NCBI RefSeq assembly: GCF_026552795.1
Contig: NZ_JANFPI010000004.1
Coordinates: 248,001-312,000 of the forward strand
DNA: 64,000 bases
Source: Ectorhizobium quercum
GTDB lineage: Bacteria; Pseudomonadota; Alphaproteobacteria; Rhizobiales; Rhizobiaceae
Direction of reading: 5' to 3'
Both the position numbers and the translations under genes were made by a program. Under the pieces are notes generated by a model. The model searched no databases, had not been told where the DNA came from, and saw nothing but the letters and a program-made list of their open reading frames with translations. Numbering within the stretch: the stretch's first letter is position 1; each line of letters begins with the position of its first letter. Shown in pieces: positions 63,536 through 64,000 of this stretch.

Positions 63536-64000
63536 TCATGCGCGGTGGCGGTTTTGCCAGATCGCCCGCGCCCGTTCCAGATCCTCCGGCGTGTTGACGT
63601 TGAAGAACGGATCGACGGGCGTTGCGGGAAATTCGGCCAGTGCCGTTCCGTGGCGGTCGGTCCAGACCACCACCTTCGAAACCCCGTCGTCGAGGGCGGC
63701 GCGCAGGTCCGCGCGCAGGTCGACTGGCCAGAGGCCGAAGGTGGGATGGCGCACCAGCCGCCCGTTCTCGCGGGTGGCGGCAAGGGCGATGGGCCGTGAC
63801 TGCAAGGCTGAGGCTTCCTTCAGCCTTGCGGCAAGGTCCTCCGGCAGGAAGGGCGTGTCGGCGGCCGCGCTCAGCACATGGGTGAAGCCGAGGCCGGCGG
63901 CATGGTCCATGCCCGCCAGCACGCCGGCCAGCGGGCCGGGAAAGCCGGCGATACTGTCCGGCACCACCGTCAGGCCCAGATCGGCGAAGCGCGCGGCGTT
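63536..64000 (-). CDS. mobA: Molybdenum cofactor guanylyltransferase MobA, cut by window
   Basis: The frame is open to the last base, so the N-terminus (with the LAGGxSxRMG loop) is outside. The visible 154 residues start with NAARFADLGLTVVPDS and continue IAGFPGPLAGVLAGMDHA, AAADTPFLPEDLAARL and NVNTPEDLERA, which match MobA from the acceptor loop to the C-terminus. MobA adds GMP to molybdopterin to make the dinucleotide cofactor. Family is clear in spite of the truncation. Confidence 0.88.
   Translation of the reverse strand, partial: NAARFADLGLTVVPDSIAGFPGPLAGVLAGMDHAAGLGFTHVLSAAADTPFLPEDLAARLKEASALQSRPIALAATRENGRLVRHPTFGLWPVDLRADLRAALDDGVSKVVVWTDRHGTALAEFPATPVDPFFNVNTPEDLERARAIWQNRHRA

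Noticed and set aside
1..64000. tRNA or rRNA genes and insertion sequences
   Set aside because: No cloverleaf-like segment, rRNA stretch, transposase or integrase frame was recognised by eye; a tRNA or Rfam scan would be decisive.

Overview
The window is high-GC DNA that looks like chromosome or a large replicon of an alphaproteobacterium of the order Hyphomicrobiales (Rhizobiales), probably close to Rhizobiaceae. The grounds are the gene families (ExoM-like glycosyltransferase, BTLCP cysteine protease, AztD zinc chaperone, DUF2934, TRAP and polar amino-acid ABC transporters), strong G/C third-position bias, and dispersed palindromic intergenic repeats of a kind common in rhizobia. No rRNA, tRNA, CRISPR array, integrase or transposase was seen. 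The species is not determined.

Layout. 1-7310: end of a cell-surface polysaccharide cluster (SGNH hydrolase-like protein cut by the window edge, Wzx-type flippase, two glycosyltransferases, O-antigen ligase/polymerase). 7318-8982: three small exported or membrane proteins on the minus strand. 9181-15967: a complete cytochrome bd module, cydDC then cydABX, including the 39-residue CydX. 16329-18510: galE and an AGE-family sugar epimerase, convergent. 18771-22503: a Tat-exported SUOX-like protein coupled to a histidine kinase and a LuxR-type response regulator, then an orphan LuxR-type regulator. 22537-26394: small hydrolase, 59-residue protein, SDR with a degenerate active site, membrane-anchored Mrr-like endonuclease domain, L,D-transpeptidase. 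26431-33614: MarR-type regulator, a 5-oxoprolinase-type hydrolase and a TRAP transporter. 33786-38302: DUF2934 protein, glycerate kinase, MgtC/DUF4010 protein and class II fructose-bisphosphate aldolase. 38542-42693: AttH-like lipocalin protein with its LolD/FtsX-type ABC partners.

42781-55803 is the accessory heart of the window. A tightly coupled eight-gene minus-strand operon encodes a family 3 binding protein, type II 3-dehydroquinate dehydratase, Gfo/Idh/MocA dehydrogenase, xylose-isomerase-like TIM barrel, aldo/keto reductase, two permeases and an ATPase. It faces a TetR regulator across a short region holding two inverted repeats. A second, plus-strand set follows (SDR, a paralogous TIM barrel, GntR, DUF1537 kinase, FadR-type GntR, broken iron-alcohol dehydrogenase). 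The best reading is uptake and catabolism of a quinate/shikimate-like or related carbocyclic or sugar acid; the substrate is inferred, not shown.

56174-64000: proton-translocating transhydrogenase pntAB (PntA fused), a zinc-limitation pair (AztD and a COG0523 GTPase) behind a double Zur-like palindrome, CorA, and a MobA gene cut by the right edge. Three copies of one intergenic repeat, two copies of a second, a composite palindrome and a separate 159-bp inverted-repeat element lie between genes, several beside terminators.
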